A DNA stretch of 64,000 nt from Branchiostoma floridae (lineage: Eukaryota; Chordata; Leptocardii; Amphioxiformes; Branchiostomatidae): positions 3,056,545 to 3,120,544 of the forward strand of contig NC_049980.1 in NCBI RefSeq assembly GCF_000003815.2, in the 5' to 3' direction. The notes under the pieces were generated by a model that was not told the origin of the DNA, did not search any database, and worked only from the letters and a program-made list of their open reading frames with translations. Below, in pieces: positions 1 through 9,755 of this stretch. Position 1 is the stretch's first letter, and every line of letters starts with the position of its first letter. A program made the position numbers and the translations under genes.

Positions 1-635
1 GTGGCAGACGTGGCAGACAAGCGAACGCCCAAAATATGTGTTACTTTAAAAATGATTCATACGGTCTATAAAAATGAAACTTCACAGGGTGATGTCGAAT
101 ATGTTTCCCAATACGTACACAGAGTTTTTTTGTGATTTTGGCATTGTCGTTTTTCGTAATGATTTTGTTACTCGGGCCGCCGCATTCAGTACAATTCGCC
201 CATTTCCCATGAAAACACGACCTGGATTGTGTATGATTTAGCCCTCCTCGCGGGAGACAAGAAGCACACACAATCACAATTCTACTGTCAAAAGAAAGCT
301 ATTATATCATAGAATTAGAATTTTATTTATGTTTGTCTAAATTGGTCACCAGCTTCCGAAGAGAGCAAATTCCAAAAGCGGGGCAAGTTAGGGCGCACTG
401 TTTAACGCGGCTCAAAAACGGAAATTATATTCATGATCGGTGTTTTCCAGTTGTAACGCGGAGGGTGAAGAGTTCATGAACAGTATGGATACCTTCCTTA
501 TTCAAGCATGGCTTCTAGATGAATGTGTTAAAAATTCATTGATCAAAACTTGACCACTCATTGGCAACTAGTGATGGAGCGCCGTGAGTTCGAGCGCGTA
601 ATAAAGGGGTAGCATCTTAGGGCGGCCCCGTTATG
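1..635. repeat. 1.05-kb TIR element, copy A (cut by the window edge)
   Basis: This stretch closely matches 19,800-20,435, and the 5' part of the same family recurs at 61,124. The right end at 613-635 reads catcttagggcggccccg followed by ttatg, the inverted complement of the left end of copy B. It is therefore a DNA-transposon-like element with GC-rich terminal inverted repeats of about 23 bp. No credible transposase is encoded; the short open frames are not shared intact between copies. The left half lies outside the window. The superfamily is unknown. Confidence 0.75.
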
Positions 636-653
636 TGTCTGTATACTTGTGTG

Positions 654-2150
654 TGTGTTTTCGCAACAGCCAGTTCGCAACAGGGCAAGTCTTTTCGCAA
701 CAAGGTATAGGTCTTTTCGCAACAAAGTACAAGTCGTTTCGCAACATTTGGATGTTATCAATCTTGATAGCCTAATAGTATTAGAAATCGTACTCCTAAC
801 ATAATTATACACCTACGGCGTAAAAATCTTACCGAAAGACAACCCCGGCGGCAGAGGCCGCATCGACCATGGGGCCGCATGGACCTGTGACAGCTCGATG
901 ATTTTCATACACCGGGCGGTACAGTTTTATATGCGGCGTGCACAGGGACCGTAGGGCCTGGGATTAAAAAAATATATATATTTATTTCAATGCGCGGATC
1001 TGCTAAGCGTATGGATTGTGGTACTCGACCATTTACCCGATGAGAGCCCGATGATATTTTCATACACCGGGCGGCGCCCGAGTTTCGGCGGCGCGCGGGT
1101 ATTAGTCCGCCGCCGGCCTGAATCAACTTCGTCTGGCGGGGAATTTCGCTGCGAATTTTAGTTCGCAAGTTCGCCTGAAACCGTAGGGGAAGAGGATTAA
1201 AAATATATTTATTTCAATGCGCGGATCTGCTAAGCGTATGGATTGTGGTTCTCGACCGGTTTTACCCGATGAGAGCCCGATGATATTTTCATACGCCGGG
1301 CGGCGCCCGAGTTTCGGCGGCGCGCGGGTGTTAGTCCGCCGCCGGCCTGAGTCAACTTCGTCTGGCGTGGAATTTCGCTGCGAATTTTAGTTGAAATTTT
1401 AGTTGAAAATATACTACTAGTACTAGGATTATCAAAATGCCCAGCCGATATAAAGTTGACCCAGTGCGGCGAACCAAACCCCGCGCGCCGCCGAAACTCG
1501 GGCGCGTAATGGCCCGCCAAGACCGTAGCGACCTTCGGCCTTCCACTACCCTGGGAGCCAGACACGATCGGGTAGCTAGCGCGAGTCAGCGCGCCGACCT
1601 CTTATTAGCGCTCCGGGTAGTTTAAGATATCGCTACCCTTTTCCCGATAGCGATAACTCCTTCCGAGCGCTAATAATTCCCCGCCAGACGAAGTTGACTC
1701 AGGCCGGCGGCGGACTAACACCCGCGCGCCGCCGAAACTTGGGCGCCGCCCGGTGTATGAAAATATCATCGGGCTCTCATCGGGTAAATGGTCGAGTACC
1801 ACAATCCATACGCTTAGCAGATCCGCGCATTGAAATATATATATTCTTAATCCCAGGCCCTACGGTCCCTGTGCACGCCGCGTATAAAACTGTACCGCCC
1901 GGCGTATGAAAATCGTCGGGCTGTCAGGCCCATGCGGTCCCATGGTCCATGCGGCACCATGTTCCCATGCCGCCGGGGTAATCTTTCGCACCCAGTAAGA
2001 TTTTTACGCCGTAGGTGTATAATTATGTTAGGAGTACGATTTCTAATACTATTAGGCTATCAAGATTGATAACATTCAAATGTATCACTTGTACTTTGTT
2101 GCGAAAAGACTTGCCTTGTTGCGAACAGGCTGTTGCGAACTGGCATTGTT
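654..2150. mobile_element. Foldback element with long imperfect inverted arms
   Basis: The block at about 655-1,140 reappears inverted at about 1,690-2,150. It includes the runs around acctacggcgtaaaaatctt and a cluster of ttgcgaa/ttcgcaa repeats near both outer ends. Inside, about 980-1,170 is also repeated directly at about 1,208-1,400, so the middle is a rearranged duplicate of an arm. No coding sequence is visible. The structure resembles foldback or MITE-type elements with arms of nearly 500 bp. It abuts copy A of the TIR element on the left and a minisatellite on the right. Confidence 0.75.
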
Positions 2151-2165
2151 GCGAAACAACCTGTA

Positions 2166-2400
2166 ACCTGTGTGATGTATGTGTTTGTATATTTGTGTGT
2201 GTGTGTGATGTATGTGTTTGTATATTTGTGTGTGTGTGTGATCACTGTGATGTATGTGTTTGTATATTTGTGTGTGTGTGTGATGTATGTGTTTGTATAT
2301 TTGTGTGTGTGTGTGATGTATGTGTTTGTATATTTGTGTGTGTATGTGTGTGTGTGTGTGATGTGTGTGTGTGATGTACTAGTATGTGTTTGTATATTTG
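2166..2400. repeat. TG-rich minisatellite, unit about 31-35 bp
   Basis: About six imperfect tandem copies of a unit combining gatgtatgtgtttgtatatt with a (TG)n run. The long open frames across it, in both directions, are products of the repeat and are not genes. Confidence 0.9.
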
Positions 2401-2995
2401 CCTTTCATATAAGCTACAAAAGCTACACAACCGGGCTGCTAGAATTATACTTGGTCTTTCATATGCGTCTCACATCGGTAGTAATCAACTCTCTAGTCTA
2501 CACTGGGAAACACTGGAAACTAGAAGAAATGAACATCTGTTGTATACAGTTTAGAAGTCTGTTAACCAACTACTGCCAGAATATCTTAATGTGTGTATTC
2601 CATATGGTATCAGAGACTCCCAGTTACCCTACTCGTCATAGTTTAAGCCAATCAATGCAGCTGCCACAAATTCACTGGGAAAGTGGAAGGCGTAAGTGTA
2701 GCCACAGTGGCGTTTGTCAGTGGAATCACCTTCCAATGACATTAAAAACGGCTCCAAACATTCCAACATTTCAGCGTATGATGAAACTGAGAGCTGACTT
2801 CTGACCTCACGACCAGACTGCATTATGAACATGGATAATGGTCTTTTTTGTATATATCAGTATGTAATGTAATGTAATGTAATGTGTTGATGTAACATGT
2901 ATGTGTTATCCAGGGCCCGACTGTAAAGCAGTGTGGTTACACTGATTTGGACTACCCCGGCTAAAGAACACAGAATAAATAATAGAAAATAAATA
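2400..2995 (+). pseudogene. LINE reverse-transcriptase 3' fragment (CR1/RTE-like)
   Basis: A decayed C-terminal part of a non-LTR retrotransposon polyprotein. In one frame it reads LHNRAARIILGLSYASH and then SLHWETLETRRNEH, the region that follows the reverse transcriptase domain in CR1-like elements. Further on, another frame gives WNHLPMTLKTAPNIPTFQ before a stop. Frameshifts and stops show it is dead. It ends in short AATGT repeats near 2,861-2,885 and an AT-rich tail, as expected for a LINE 3' end. It is 5' truncated. Confidence 0.75.
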
Positions 2996-3087
2996 AATTA
3001 ATATATGTATGTATATATGAATTTAGATATAGATATAAGGTATGTTTTGTTTAATTAGGTGTACAAAGTTGGTAGTATTAGTTTATT

Positions 3088-4440
3088 ACCTTCACCAAGA
3101 AGGTTATATTTTCGGTTATGGCAAGAAGTTGTGTCTCTATATGTATGTCTGTATCTGTATCTATATAGCCGGTATAACCGCCATTCGGCGTAACACACCA
3201 GCTTCGCAGGCACGCGGTGCGACAGCAGCTGGTTATATTACACTGAACGATCCGTCACATCTAACTTTTGCACTTCTATCTGCAAGCGTTCTTTAAAGCT
3301 ATCCAGAGAAGATGCCCCTACTGTGCTTGGTGATAACAAATTCCACTCTACGATAGTTCTGGGAAAGTACGAATTTTTGAACACATCAACCCTAGCTTGG
3401 TAACTCTGGTACTTGAAGTCATGGCTCAATTTCTTGTTCTTTTTTGAGCTGGTATTAGATACTTATCAGTCCACCAGCTTATTGGTCATTTTGTACATCA
3501 TGCAAAGTCTGGACATTTTCCTTCTGTCTTCAAGTGATGTTCACTGCAGATCTGTTTTCATTTTGGTAACACTAGCATCCCTGTTGTAGTTGTTTGTACA
3601 GAATCTGGCAGCTTGGTTCTGTACCCTTTCAAGTTTATCTTTGTCTTTCTTTAATAGTATACGGATCCCATACTGTTGCAGCATATTCAAGGTTAGGTCT
3701 TACCAGTGACGTGTATGCAAGTGATTTCACCCTGGCTGGGCATGCCCACAAGTTGCGTTTGATCACTACCAATGTCTGTTTCAGCCTTGGTTGTTATTTT
3801 GTTAACATGGACACCCCACTTCAGCCCAGTTGTTAATGTAACACCCAGGTATGGGTGGGTTTTAGTGGTTGCTAATGTCTGACCACAAAACTGGTAGGGG
3901 GACACATTTGGTGTGCGTTTGTTTGTTATGTGCATGATATAGCACTTATCAGGATTGAACTGCATAAGCCATTTCCTTTGCCCTTTCCCGTGTATGGATT
4001 TTCATGATATTTGGTATTTGAGTAGCGATTGCGGAAAGGAAGGTTGAGTTCGAAAATCTTAGGTGTAGTGATGGTTTTGCATAATATTTGGTGTTAGGTA
4101 GGGGTTGGGAAAAGGAAGGTCGAGTTCGACAATGGGCCTCCTAGTTATGATACTGCAGTGGAGGTTCAAAGTTGGAGGTAACATTTTCCTCAAGTGTCAG
4201 GTTCATGATTTTTGAGTAGTGGATACGTCTTTGGGCAGGGAGTAAGTCGTTCAAGTTTGCGCCCCTTGGCGGCTTGTTTTGAACCGCAGTGGGCGGTGTT
4301 GCTGTTATCTTTGGAAGAGAATAAGTCAAGCAGGGATTTATTTATTTGCATTATCTTTAGTGTGTACATACTTAACGATATGATTAAAATCCTGAAATGT
4401 ATTGTATGAAAATCCGGGCTTCATTTACACGATTATTGAG
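3088..4440. repeat. Interspersed repeat family R1, copy 1, split by a LINE fragment
   Basis: The left part (3,088-3,237) starts with accttcaccaagaaggttat. The right part (3,970-4,440) contains ttttcatgatatttggtatt, gtggatacgtctttgggcag and ataagtcaagcaggg in that order. The same order of landmarks occurs in 6,030-6,655, where no LINE intervenes. The LINE at 3,238-3,968 therefore inserted into an existing copy. No protein is encoded. Confidence 0.75.
3238..3968 (-). pseudogene. LINE reverse-transcriptase fragment, minus strand
   Basis: Reading leftwards from 3,965, the frame gives MQFNPDKCYIMHITNKRT and then HPYLGVTLTTGLKWGVHV, the end of a reverse transcriptase domain. After frameshifts it continues with a typical LINE C-terminal region ending in SYFPRTIVEWNLLSPSTVGA and a stop near 3,238. 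Several stops and shifts interrupt it. It is 5' truncated and nested in repeat R1. Confidence 0.8.
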
Positions 4441-4450
4441 GAAAATTGTA

Positions 4451-5269
4451 CAGTCAACCCTGTCCAAGACGACCACCCGGGGACCTGAAAAAAGCGGTCG
4501 ATTTGGACAGGTAGTCGCTGAGAAGAGTATCGACTCAAAACATGCCCGAAGTATAAATGGTTTCCGTTGTGTTTAATGGCAAATAGCTAGCACACTGCTC
4601 GCACGCAAAGAAGTGAGGTCTTTAATGTCAACTACAACACGCACACTGTAAATTGTAAATTTGACCCCAAGCTTTTATGGAGCTTTTATACGATACAGTG
4701 TTTTAAAACTCAATATTTGTACACTAACGTTTTAGACAGTAAGGGAACCTTGATGCTGTCAGTTACCATACAAGCCTTTATGCGTCGTTGTGTTCTTGAT
4801 CGCCGTATTATCTGAAATAACTACGGTGTACCTTTCGATCCCCGGTACGTCCCGATAGCGTACTTACCCACGGGTGAATGTACAGTTCAGTTGGACAAAA
4901 GCACTCACACAGATCTTTCTTAAAAAGGTATGAGGCTATATACGTTTCAGCATTCGTTCATTTTATAATGATATAGATTTTTTTTTAAATTCTGTAACAG
5001 CTAAATTCGGAAATCCGACGCAAACTGGCCGATTTCGGCACAAAGTCGCGCTAGTTATCATCAGAAATCGATGAAAACGTCAATTTTGAAAATGATGCGG
5101 TCGTTATGGGTCCCAATTTGGGCCGGTCGCGGTCGCGTTGGCCAGGTGGTCGTTGAGAAAAGGTCGCTTAATGCTTACGTCAATGGGGGAAAAATCGGGA
5201 CCGAGAAAAAGCGGTCGAAATGGCCAGGTGGTCGCTGAGAAGGGGTGGTCGCTCGGGCAGGTTTGACTG
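4451..5269. mobile_element. Tc1/mariner-type MITE, family M1, copy 1
   Basis: Bounded by TA dinucleotides at 4,449-4,450 and 5,270-5,271, with ends cagtcaaccctgtcc and its complement gggcaggtttgactg. Similar elements lie at 42,736-43,594 and 50,918-51,811. The inner sequences are shared, including the subterminal gcgaccacc motifs, but no transposase is present. TA flanks and the short inverted ends suggest mobilisation by a Tc1/mariner-like transposase; that assignment is inferred from the target site only. Confidence 0.85.
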
Positions 5270-5399
5270 TAATTCCAGAAATCTCGCTCTTTTCACGGAC
5301 ACTCATGACTTCTGCAAATCGCCACCTGTGCACCAGCTATGTATAGTTGATGACAGGTTTGTGCTTGATAAAACATCATTGGTTTGTGACAGCAAAACA

Positions 5400-5880
5400 T
5401 AGATGTTATTTTTGATGACACATCATACATGCGCAGCGGCGTGAAGCAAGGCTCTACGTCGTTCGGGATCTTCTTCGCCCTGCTCCTAAAGTATGCCTTT
5501 GGTACCGCAACAGAGGGAATTTACTTCCGCACAAGATCAGATGGAAAGCCGCCTTAGGGTCAAAACAAAGGTACGCGAAGCTCTGATCAGAGACCTACTG
5601 TTCGCTGATGACGCCGGACTTGCAGCGCATACAGAGCAGGGTCCCTGATAGACCGCTTCTCCAGGCATGCCAGGACTTTGGTCTGATCATCAGCCTCAAG
5701 AAGACAGAAGTGTTGGGCCAGGGTGTGGAGGCACCACCACCACCACCGGTGACTTCGAACTGAAGGTTGTGAATCATTTCACATACATGTTGTGAATCAT
5801 TACTCGGAGCTCTCACGGGTAGAGCCACATGGGCCAGCAACCAACTAGGCTCTGTCAAACCCAGAACTGAACGCTACAAA
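5400..5880 (+). pseudogene. LINE reverse-transcriptase fragment
   Basis: Scattered frames spell a degraded reverse transcriptase core: RSGVKQGSTSFGIFFALLLK, then EGIYFRTRSDGK, then LLFADDAGLAAHTEQG with the FADD form of the catalytic box, then LIISLKKTEVLGQGVEAP. At least three frameshifts separate them. Both ends of the parent element are missing. Confidence 0.8.
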
Positions 5881-6029
5881 ATACAAAAACCAAACCATGA
5901 CATCCCTACTGAACAATAAGAATGCAAGTTAACGGTAGCATATTGATTGTATGTGTAACGTTGTATGGTGATTTTATATTTTAGCGCAGTGGTGCTGTAC
6001 AAGCCGTAATTCAGCCTCTGGTTGCAAGT

Positions 6030-6655
6030 GTTTGTTACCTTCGCCAAGAAGGTCATGTTATGGTTAGAAAATTTTTTTGTGTCCCAGTATATAGGTCAAT
6101 CTCAAATAACTTTGGCAGCTGTGGATGGAATGTCGCGATATTTGGTATTTGAGTTGCGGTTGCGTATAGCAAGGTTTTGTACGAAAATGGTACTGTTGGC
6201 GCTTTCTGTCGTGAGTGCAGCGGGGTGAGTGTGTGTGTGTGTGTATCTGCGTACAAGATAACTTTTGACGCTGTGGATCGTTTTGCATTATATTCGGTAG
6301 TTATTTAGGGGTTTGGAAAACGAAGGTCAAGTTCGATAATGGGCATCCTGGCGAGAAGTTGCGGTACTGCAGCGGAGCGTCGAAGTTGGCGTTAAAGTTA
6401 TCCTCAAGTGGCAGGTTCAGGATTTTTGGCTAGTGGATACGTCTTTGGGCAGGGAGTAAGTCATGTAAGTTTGGGCCCCCTGGTGGCTTGTTTTGAACTG
6501 CAGTGGGTGATTTTGTGGTAATCTTTGGAAGAGAATAAGTCAAGCAGGGTTTGGTGGATTTGTATTATTGTTAGTATGAACATACCTTAGGTTGTAATTA
6601 AAATCCTGAACTGTATTGTTTTTAAATCTGGGCTTCATTTATGCAATTAATGTAG
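6030..6655. repeat. Interspersed repeat family R1, copy 2
   Basis: Starts with accttcgccaagaaggtcat and carries the same ordered landmarks as 3,088-4,440, including gtggatacgtctttgggcag and a shared end near cttcattta. It contains a short TG run near 6,226-6,243. No coding content. Confidence 0.75.
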
Positions 6656-7073
6656 AATAGGAATATAACAATTTAACCTCAGATGTTGACCTATTTTTTG
6701 GATGACTCTATTAGTTTGGCTAGCAGCTGTTTGGCAGATGGCTGCACTCGATGACAGCTTTGCCCCAGGTTTATTGTTTTGCCTGCCACAATGTTGTTTA
6801 TTTTCTTGTGGGTAAGAAGGGCTACAAATCTTTCTCCCAGTCTCATTATCAATCATTATGACAGTGACAGCGTTCGGACGTGCTAATTCGCCGCTCCCGA
6901 CAATGTTGTAATCTGTCTTTAATTGAGGTCACACTGGGTCGGATTTTGCTTCCAACGTACTCCTAACGTATCCTGGAACATTTTGGTATATAGTTTTTGA
7001 CATTTGAGCCATTTGTTGGCTACTTTTCGTTGAATCTTCCGTCTATCAACTTGACGGACCCCAAGCGTCCAAG
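6656..7073 (+). other. Probable 5' leader of the CR1-like LINE
   Basis: This non-repetitive stretch runs directly into the first ATG of LINE ORF1. The true 5' end of the element cannot be fixed without a second copy to compare. I see no other feature in it. Confidence 0.4.
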
Positions 7074-9755
7074 ATGGCGTCGGCTTCCCCCCCTCCAGAC
7101 AACGGACCTGGACAGCCGATCTTCGCCCTGCTTCAACTTCCTGGGACATCCACCTACGAAGAAGTGTATGGGGCATACTCTGACTTTGTGCAAGAGTACG
7201 TCAAAGAACACGAGTATGTGAAGACGCTGAAGGTGGCCGAGAGGAAATTGTACAACTTCCAGATAAGCGGAAAACAGTTCTCGGAGGTAAGCGTCGCCTT
7301 CCTGTCATACACGGAGAAGCACGAAGCTGAGCAATCTAACCGCCCCTTCGTCACGGACAGCCACAGTGTAAAACACAACTCGTGTTCCCTAACAGTCTAC
7401 ATACCGCAGGACACTGTAGCTTCATGGAGGACTGTTTGCGAATCATACTATGGTGTCAAAGGGAAAGACCACAAAACTAACGGTGTTCAGTATAGTGCAA
7501 TGTTCAAGTGTGCAGACCCACAGTTCAGCGGGGAGTTTGGGTCAATACACATCACCGTATATGACTCTAAGTCTAGCAAGTTACTTATCCAGGGCAGTAG
7601 TTACGTGTTGTGGTTATGCTCCCACTATGACATCCTACGCGCCATGGTTATGTCAAACGCGGTCGATCAGCCCCCCTCAAGAAGAGAGGAGTATCTACAA
7701 CGTGACATCCCCGGCCCACATGCCGCAGACGGCGATACCTTCACCAAATGTGCTGTATGCAACAAAATTGAAAGTGACGGCGAGGAGTGCGAGGTGTTCG
7801 TCAAGTGTGATGACTGCCTAAGCTGGACCCATTTTGATTGCACAGGCCTTGATGAAGAGACCAAGTCCCTCCTCAGGAACACCGATGAAGAATATTACTG
7901 TATAAACTGTCAGATTCCTACAGAACAACGCAAGAGTATGCAGACCAAAATCGCACCTCCACCACTTATCGCCCCTAGAGTGGAAGACAATGGCGCAAAC
8001 AAACATGCAAATCACAGAAAATGTATGACAATCGAGAGTCAGTCCTCAGACGGTGAGAAAGTGGGAAAACTACAGACAGCATTGTTAGAACTGGAGACAA
8101 GTCTCGCTTCTTTGAAAGTACAGTCCAATGCTTTTGAAACAAACGTGTCAAATCAGCTGGATACCATCTTTAAAGCGCTGCCGACAGGCCAAAACACCAC
8201 ATCAAAGAAGTACGACTCTGAGATCACCAAACTACGGGAAGAGAACACAAAACTCCGTAACCGGGTTCAAACCCTGGAGGACCTGGTCAAGACTCTCCAG
8301 TCCAAGTCATCAGACATACAAAAGGACATGAGTGACGTGAAAACTTCCCAGGGAAGCCTGAAAGTCAAGGTGGCCAATATCAAAGACGCCATCCTGGACA
8401 AGGTCACGACTACAATCGATCGCCAGCCCCCGTGCAACCAACACACAGTGCTACAGGAATACGCAATCGCCACCTCCAACAGGTTTGAGGTTCTACTAGA
8501 CTCCCCAACCACAGACCTAAACACGGATCCCAAAGCCTTGATACAGTCCATCACTAACAACAAGGCCCACCCCAACCCGCGTCCCCAGCACTCCACGTAC
8601 AAGTCAAAACGCGTGGTGATAATCGGGGACTCGAACGCACAGAAGCTCAAACCAGGACTGCTTAGCCCGACAGCTGACGTGCCGAAGCCATACTGGGCTC
8701 CCACCCTCCCAGATACCCTGTCTACCCTGGAGACAATTTCTAAAGAGAAGTCCCCACCAAGCACAGTCGTACTTCACGTAGGAACTAACGACGCTGTAAC
8801 TAAGTCAACAGCAGAGATAATCGACGACTTCGACACGACCATCAGCTCCACCCAATCCCTGTTCCCTAACGCTGAGGTGGTGATTTCTGCGGTCCCCCCC
8901 AGGAGAGCCACCGGTCAGAACCCAGCAATCAATAAAGACATCACAGCTATCAACAAACATCTACTGGACAGGTGCCAGGCAAACCCCGCCTTCACTTTCG
9001 TCAACCATACAAAACTATGGAACAATGACGACCACAATAAAGTAATGTTCGAGCGGGATGGATACCACCTGAACGCCGATGGCGTCCGAGTGCTCGCCTA
9101 CAATATCAAGAAACAAGCCACGGGTCCCCTCGGACTGCAACCAAGAAACCCAGTTGCGAATGAGCGACGCCAGGAGAACCTGAACAGTTCGCCGTCCATC
9201 CCGCGGCAACAGAACAGACGGTACGATCACCCTAAAGGGAGGAGAACCGAAAAGCCTAACGTGACGAGTCAAGGTCACAAGGGACACACCCCACGTAAAG
9301 ACACCAGGGGTGAGGCTGCCCTGCACGACTCCCGTAAACACGGTAGACAGGCACCGCCCGTTCAAGGGTACAACCAGGCCTACCAGTCGCAGTACATGCC
9401 GGGCCCCTTTGATGAACACTCCGGTCCCTACCACCCCTCCCCCATGTATACCGAATGGAACAGGGAGTGGCCATCCATAACGGAAGCCTATGGTGGTAAC
9501 CTTACCTACCCTATGTGGGTCCGTCCCCCACCACCACCACGTTACAACAACGGACCACCACACTACAACGGACCATATGGAGCCCCACCGCGCTACAACA
9601 GCGGACCCTACGGAACACCACCGCCCCTCAACAGCGGACCCTACGGAACAACACCGCCCTACAACAGCGGACCCTACGGAACACCACCGCCCTACAACAG
9701 CGGACCACACGGAACATTCTCCAGACCCAGTGGAAGACCTCAAGGTTCTAACTGA
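7074..9755 (+). CDS. LINE ORF1 protein: PHD finger, coiled coil, SGNH esterase, Pro/Tyr-rich tail
   Basis: An intact 893-residue first ORF of a CR1/L2-type non-LTR retrotransposon, expected to bind element RNA and assist retrotransposition. A PHD-type zinc finger lies at about residues 226-278, starting CAVCNK, passing CDDCLSWTHFDCTG and ending CINC. A heptad-like helical stretch at about 330-440 suggests a coiled coil. An SGNH hydrolase/esterase domain at about 510-690 shows the nucleophile block VVIIGDSNAQ, the oxyanion block HVGTND and the terminal Asp-His block RDGYHLNADG. The last 85 residues are a proline/glycine/tyrosine-rich array of near-repeats such as PPPYNSGPYGT. Esterase plus PHD ORF1 proteins are known in CR1 elements. 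ATG 7074 is preceded by ccaag and begins MASASPPP. Its stop overlaps the ORF2 start. Confidence 0.9.
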   Translation: MASASPPPDNGPGQPIFALLQLPGTSTYEEVYGAYSDFVQEYVKEHEYVKTLKVAERKLYNFQISGKQFSEVSVAFLSYTEKHEAEQSNRPFVTDSHSVKHNSCSLTVYIPQDTVASWRTVCESYYGVKGKDHKTNGVQYSAMFKCADPQFSGEFGSIHITVYDSKSSKLLIQGSSYVLWLCSHYDILRAMVMSNAVDQPPSRREEYLQRDIPGPHAADGDTFTKCAVCNKIESDGEECEVFVKCDDCLSWTHFDCTGLDEETKSLLRNTDEEYYCINCQIPTEQRKSMQTKIAPPPLIAPRVEDNGANKHANHRKCMTIESQSSDGEKVGKLQTALLELETSLASLKVQSNAFETNVSNQLDTIFKALPTGQNTTSKKYDSEITKLREENTKLRNRVQTLEDLVKTLQSKSSDIQKDMSDVKTSQGSLKVKVANIKDAILDKVTTTIDRQPPCNQHTVLQEYAIATSNRFEVLLDSPTTDLNTDPKALIQSITNNKAHPNPRPQHSTYKSKRVVIIGDSNAQKLKPGLLSPTADVPKPYWAPTLPDTLSTLETISKEKSPPSTVVLHVGTNDAVTKSTAEIIDDFDTTISSTQSLFPNAEVVISAVPPRRATGQNPAINKDITAINKHLLDRCQANPAFTFVNHTKLWNNDDHNKVMFERDGYHLNADGVRVLAYNIKKQATGPLGLQPRNPVANERRQENLNSSPSIPRQQNRRYDHPKGRRTEKPNVTSQGHKGHTPRKDTRGEAALHDSRKHGRQAPPVQGYNQAYQSQYMPGPFDEHSGPYHPSPMYTEWNREWPSITEAYGGNLTYPMWVRPPPPPRYNNGPPHYNGPYGAPPRYNSGPYGTPPPLNSGPYGTTPPYNSGPYGTPPPYNSGPHGTFSRPSGRPQGSN

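Noticed and set aside
2015-2804. Long plus-strand open frames rich in Val, Cys and Phe
   Set aside because: They run through a TG-rich minisatellite whose unit lacks stops, then into a LINE remnant; not a gene.
8267-8764. 165-residue minus-strand open frame opposite LINE ORF1
   Set aside because: Antisense shadow of the coiled-coil and esterase coding region, with no motif of its own.
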